Shown here one piece after another: positions 61,208 to 64,000 of a stretch of 64,000 bases of DNA. Below the pieces are notes generated by a model that saw nothing but the letters and a program-made list of their open reading frames with translations, ran no database searches and had not been told where the DNA came from. The translations under genes and the position numbers were made by a program. Origin of the DNA: Epiperipatus broadwayi (Eukaryota > Onychophora > Udeonychophora > Euonychophora > Peripatidae); assembly GCA_028023455.1 (NCBI GenBank), contig JAQFVV010000012.1, positions 6,052,499-6,116,498 of the forward strand, written 5' to 3'. The stretch's first letter is position 1, and each line of letters starts with the position of its first letter.

Positions 61208-61221
61208 ACTATCATATTTTA

Positions 61222-61882
61222 TAAGGATTTTCTAAGTTCCTCCAAATGACTAGACACTTCTTCATTTTGTTTATTCTTCAATACTCTCTCTTTTTTGAAA
61301 CCATCGGTTTGTTTAGTTATTTGTTTTATTTTCTTTTTTTAAACAAGTTTTTCATTATTTTCTAGTTCTTTTGACATTTTTAAAAATATTCTTAAGAAAT
61401 AATATTTCTACTCACTGCTTATGAATATTTTTAGTTTAAATTTTTACATCCAATGCAGATTTTTTTTTTATGTTATGTATCGAAAGTCTTTAATATTTTG
61501 CTCTTGTTGAATTTTTTCAATTTCTGCTTAGATATTATTAATACACTCAAAAAAGATTAATGGATTTTTTACTTAATATTAAATTCAATAACATGAAAAC
61601 ATTTTAAAATATTGACAAAATTATCTTTAGCAATACTTTTTTAACTTTGTCTTTTAATGTGAACTGGGGTCTTTCTTATATAATAAATGTACGTATTCAT
61701 ATAAAGAGCTTTGTAATGTCGTATTTTAGTTTGAATTTTTTTTCTGTTTATAAACAGGCTTAGGATTTTATTATCAGGTAAAAAACCATAGTTACTCTAG
61801 TTAGCCACAGAATAATCGCTTTTAATGTGTACTTAGCTACTGTTAGCTAGAGGGTAAAGTTCTGAAGTTGAGGTGAGTGTAA
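61222..61882. other. AT-rich DNA upstream of the LINE fragment
   Basis: Nothing recognised; may include decayed parts of the LINE. Confidence 0.4.
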
Positions 61883-62209
61883 CCCATTAAAACCAGCCTA
61901 AAAGTAACCAATCAAAGACTTATTACACACTTCAAAAGATGGAGTCTGGAACCCAAATTCCTTGACTTCATCATTAAAATAAATCTTAATGCGCTACCCA
62001 CGAATTGGTTTCTTTATCACCGAAGAGGTTTTACCAGCATTGACCCTATATGTGGTCTGTGGGCTCGTGAAGATGAAACCATAGACCATATTATACACCG
62101 GTGCCCAAGACTTAAAACTCTGAAAGATATAATTATAATCAATTCCAACATAAGACCTGATATGATTTTCTCACTTGAAAATGCCATTCATAATGGTTTT
62201 TTTCAATAA
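61883..62209 (+). pseudogene. LINE ORF2 C-terminus with CCHC-type motif, truncated
   Basis: Open from just after an in-frame stop (61880-61882) to a stop at 62207-62209. Reads TNWFLYHRRGFTSIDPICGL, then WAREDETIDHIIHRCPRL: a C-x2-x(n)-E-T-x-x-H-x4-C arrangement typical of the zinc-knuckle-like C-terminus of LINE reverse transcriptases. After the stop a second frame continues with coding-like sequence (SNAQKNQE, then FAHTWSLIALSF), so there is a frameshift. RT and endonuclease are absent: a 5'-truncated dead copy. A different LINE from the RTE at 1-1718. Confidence 0.65.
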
Positions 62210-62695
62210 TAAGGCTTTCTACCTTTGTCCTTTATTCCATATGGATAGTGAGATGCAAAGTCTCATGGAATTACCCCCCCCCCACAAATCATACCATTGT
62301 TTTATCAAACGCTCAAAAAAATCAAGAAACGTGACCAGCTCCTTGCCTCCAGTAAAGTCTTTGCTCACACCTGGTCTTTAATTGCTCTTTCCTTTTCCTG
62401 ATTATCAATTCCCACCTACCCAGCATTATAAAATAGTCATTTATAAAAGAAAATATTCATGTCTATATTAAAAATGCTAATACCATTAAACAAGTTCTTA
62501 GAATCTCTTCACTATACCTAACCACATAAGAGTATAACATTGTGCTCTCATAACATAATCTAGCCAGATGACATATAGAACATTATATAATCATATTATT
62601 GTACAATTTATTCATTTATTTATCCTTTATTAGTATGTAATCACTATTTATTGTTAATAAAATTTTTATTGAAATGAAAACAAAAAATATGCAAA
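61883..62695 (+). mobile_element. 5'-truncated LINE, 3' end
   Basis: The ORF2 tail above, then a UTR containing AATAAAATTTTTATTG near 62659 as poly-A signal and an A-rich end near 62680-62690. The TSD is not clear. Confidence 0.55.
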
Positions 62696-63200
62696 GATAA
62701 TAGAGTGTAGTCTCATTATGGGTAATCAGCTCATGGTTACCACTGTGGGTTTTTTTTTCTATTTTCTTCTTTTTCTTGAATTATTTTGACATAATATATT
62801 TAAGAGTTTTTAAAGTTATCAGAAATTTAAATTATAGTATGCAACGGAACACTCTTAGATAGTTTATCTAAAAAAATATATGATCATCTCTTTTAAGGCT
62901 TTCATCTAGATATTATATTTATACAGATATACTGAACATCTATCATTATTTCATTATTCGTTTTTGATACAAAAGAAATTCAGACATGTTTTATTGCAAT
63001 AAATCAATAAAAAAATATATAGTAAACCTTTTATATATTTTTTTTTTACTTCATCCATAATGATATTAAAACAATTCTTTAAATGTAAACAAAAGCAGCA
63101 GTGTAAAACAATTATTTATTAAATAATAAAATGAATATCTGAACGTTGCTTTTCCATTAAAATGACTGAAGTATTTAATAACAGGTGCTGATATAGTACA
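62696..63200. other. AT-rich DNA, nothing recognised
   Basis: No gene or element ends identified. Confidence 0.45.
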
Positions 63201-63273
63201 TGCTCAGTGGCCATTTTGAATTTTAAAACACCCAAAAACCCGGCTGGCATATACAAGCGATAAATGACATCGA
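63201..63273. repeat. Interspersed repeat R1, copy 2, broken by a hAT MITE
   Basis: Matches 16632-16706. The match stops at ACATCGA, within the TSD of the hAT element beginning at 63280, so the MITE inserted into R1. Confidence 0.7.
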
Positions 63274-63279
63274 CTAGAA

Positions 63280-63758
63280 CAGGGGTGTCCAACAAGTCGA
63301 TCATGATCCACCGGTCAATCGCAAAACCATTTTTGGTCGATCGTGAGGCCAATCTGGCAAGAGCAGTCGGGTAACGAGTGAAACAAATTAAAGTCAAGAT
63401 TTTCAAGTTTTTTTGTTATTTTTGTTCTAATTTTTTTTCAATTCTAGATAGGTGAAGTCCACCAAGCCATATCATTATTGAAAATAATATTTTTAATCTT
63501 GATTTAATATAGTTAATTTGAATTAATATTGTTAATAATTACTCATGTTGCTTTAATTCCCCCCGATATGAGTTTTTTTGGTTCGTTAAATAATTATTTT
63601 TTACTAGGTAGATATATAAAAATAGTATGTATTTCACACCTCCCTCCATTTTGACTATGCCTATGACAACGAGTCGATCGCCTATGACAATGAGTTGATC
63701 GCAATACATTTTTAAAATAAAAAGTAGATCTTATAAACACAAAAGTTGGCCACCCCTG
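63280..63758. mobile_element. hAT-like MITE, family N2 copy 2
   Basis: 479 bp, starting CAGGGGTGTCCAACAAGTCG and ending GTTGGCCACCCCTG. TSD GACTAGAA (63272-63279) versus AACTAGAA (63759-63766), seven of eight. The interior has a GAGTCGATCGCCTATGACAA duplication near 63670 and no transposase. The minus-strand ORF at 63119-63406 runs across its left end and is not a gene. Confidence 0.9.
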
Positions 63759-63766
63759 AACTAGAA

Positions 63767-64000
63767 GCACTCAGTTTCAAAAAATTAAATAGCCTAATTA
63801 AAAAAGGGAGGGAGAAAGAAAGTAATGTGGGAAATTAAATACCCTAAGGCACTAAAAAAAAGTGGTGGAAAAGACAAAAAAAAAGCGGGAAAAGAAAGTA
63901 ACATTGAAAATTTTTAAAATTACAAAAACCTTTAAAATAAATCAAAAATGCTAATTTATATAGTGATAATCAAACATTGTAATAGTAAATCTCAAAAAAT
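63767..64000. other. A-rich DNA at the window end
   Basis: A-rich strand with several poly-A runs; nothing recognised. Confidence 0.45.

Noticed and set aside
37407-61221. Interpretation of the foldback family as ordinary DNA-transposon MITEs
   Set aside because: TSDs vary from 9 to 14 bp, ends are truncated differently in each copy, and tandem units occur. Cut-and-paste families give a fixed TSD length and constant termini.
63119-63406. 95-codon minus-strand ORF
   Set aside because: It crosses repeat R1 and the left end of a hAT MITE; no coding signal.
1-64000. CRISPR arrays, operons, bacterial promoters, rRNA and functional tRNA genes
   Set aside because: None seen. The only tRNA-like sequences are SINE heads with A-tails and TSDs.

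Overview
This window is non-coding-rich, strongly AT-biased eukaryotic DNA, almost certainly from an animal. Evidence for that: an RTE-type LINE reverse transcriptase, tRNA-derived SINEs with clear target-site duplications (TSDs), two families of short hAT elements with 8-bp TSDs, a Penelope-like (PLE) GIY-YIG endonuclease relic, and spliceosomal-type exon signals. There are no operons, Shine-Dalgarno sites or dense genes. I cannot name the species. Composition and repeat content fit an AT-rich invertebrate, but nothing here fixes the phylum.

Layout. 1-1718: the 3' part of an RTE LINE whose reading frame is already open at the window edge. 1.7-12.9 kb: AT-rich spacer with one hAT MITE (6.05 kb) and one SINE (11.3 kb). 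13-23 kb: two long inverted-repeat elements (13.0 and 22.5 kb) and a related element (15.5 kb), all carrying hammerhead-ribozyme sequence, plus a SINE, an anomalous GC-rich island (17.87-18.51 kb), a decayed ORF (19.25 kb) and a CT-rich retrocopy-like block (20.5-21.56 kb). 23.8-28.4 kb: unclassified relics, hairpins, and a possible last exon. 28-37 kb: mostly featureless AT-rich DNA. 37.4-38.35 kb: a tandem two-unit hammerhead element. 42.89-45.65 kb: a candidate two-exon gene for a 55-residue membrane microprotein with a SINE in its intron. 47.8, 51.8 and 60.9 kb: three more hammerhead elements. 49.3, 53.2 and 63.3 kb: hAT MITEs. 50.2-51.25 kb: an inverted-repeat DNA element. 56.7-57.4 kb: a PLE fragment. 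61.9-62.7 kb: a LINE 3' end.

The main discovery is a dispersed family of seven elements (two subfamilies) that carry type-I hammerhead ribozymes inside large inverted repeats. The elements share a promoter-like module (a CTGAAYTNAGTTCAG palindrome followed by a TATA-like box), then a hammerhead motif, then a conserved tail ending GTGATGTTTAGTGGTTTA. Six copies have 9-14 bp TSDs, which points to retro-insertion and not to a cut-and-paste transposon. In the 37.4-kb copy two units are in direct tandem, with ribozyme cleavage sites 466 nt apart, the arrangement expected of retrozymes and PLE LTRs that produce unit-length, possibly circular, RNAs. In two copies (15.6 and 37.7 kb) the catalytic core is intact by eye. 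In three others the general-acid G8 is changed to A. How the family relates to the PLE endonuclease relic at 57 kb is an inference.

Almost all other short open frames are chance ORFs in AT-rich DNA or lie in repeats.
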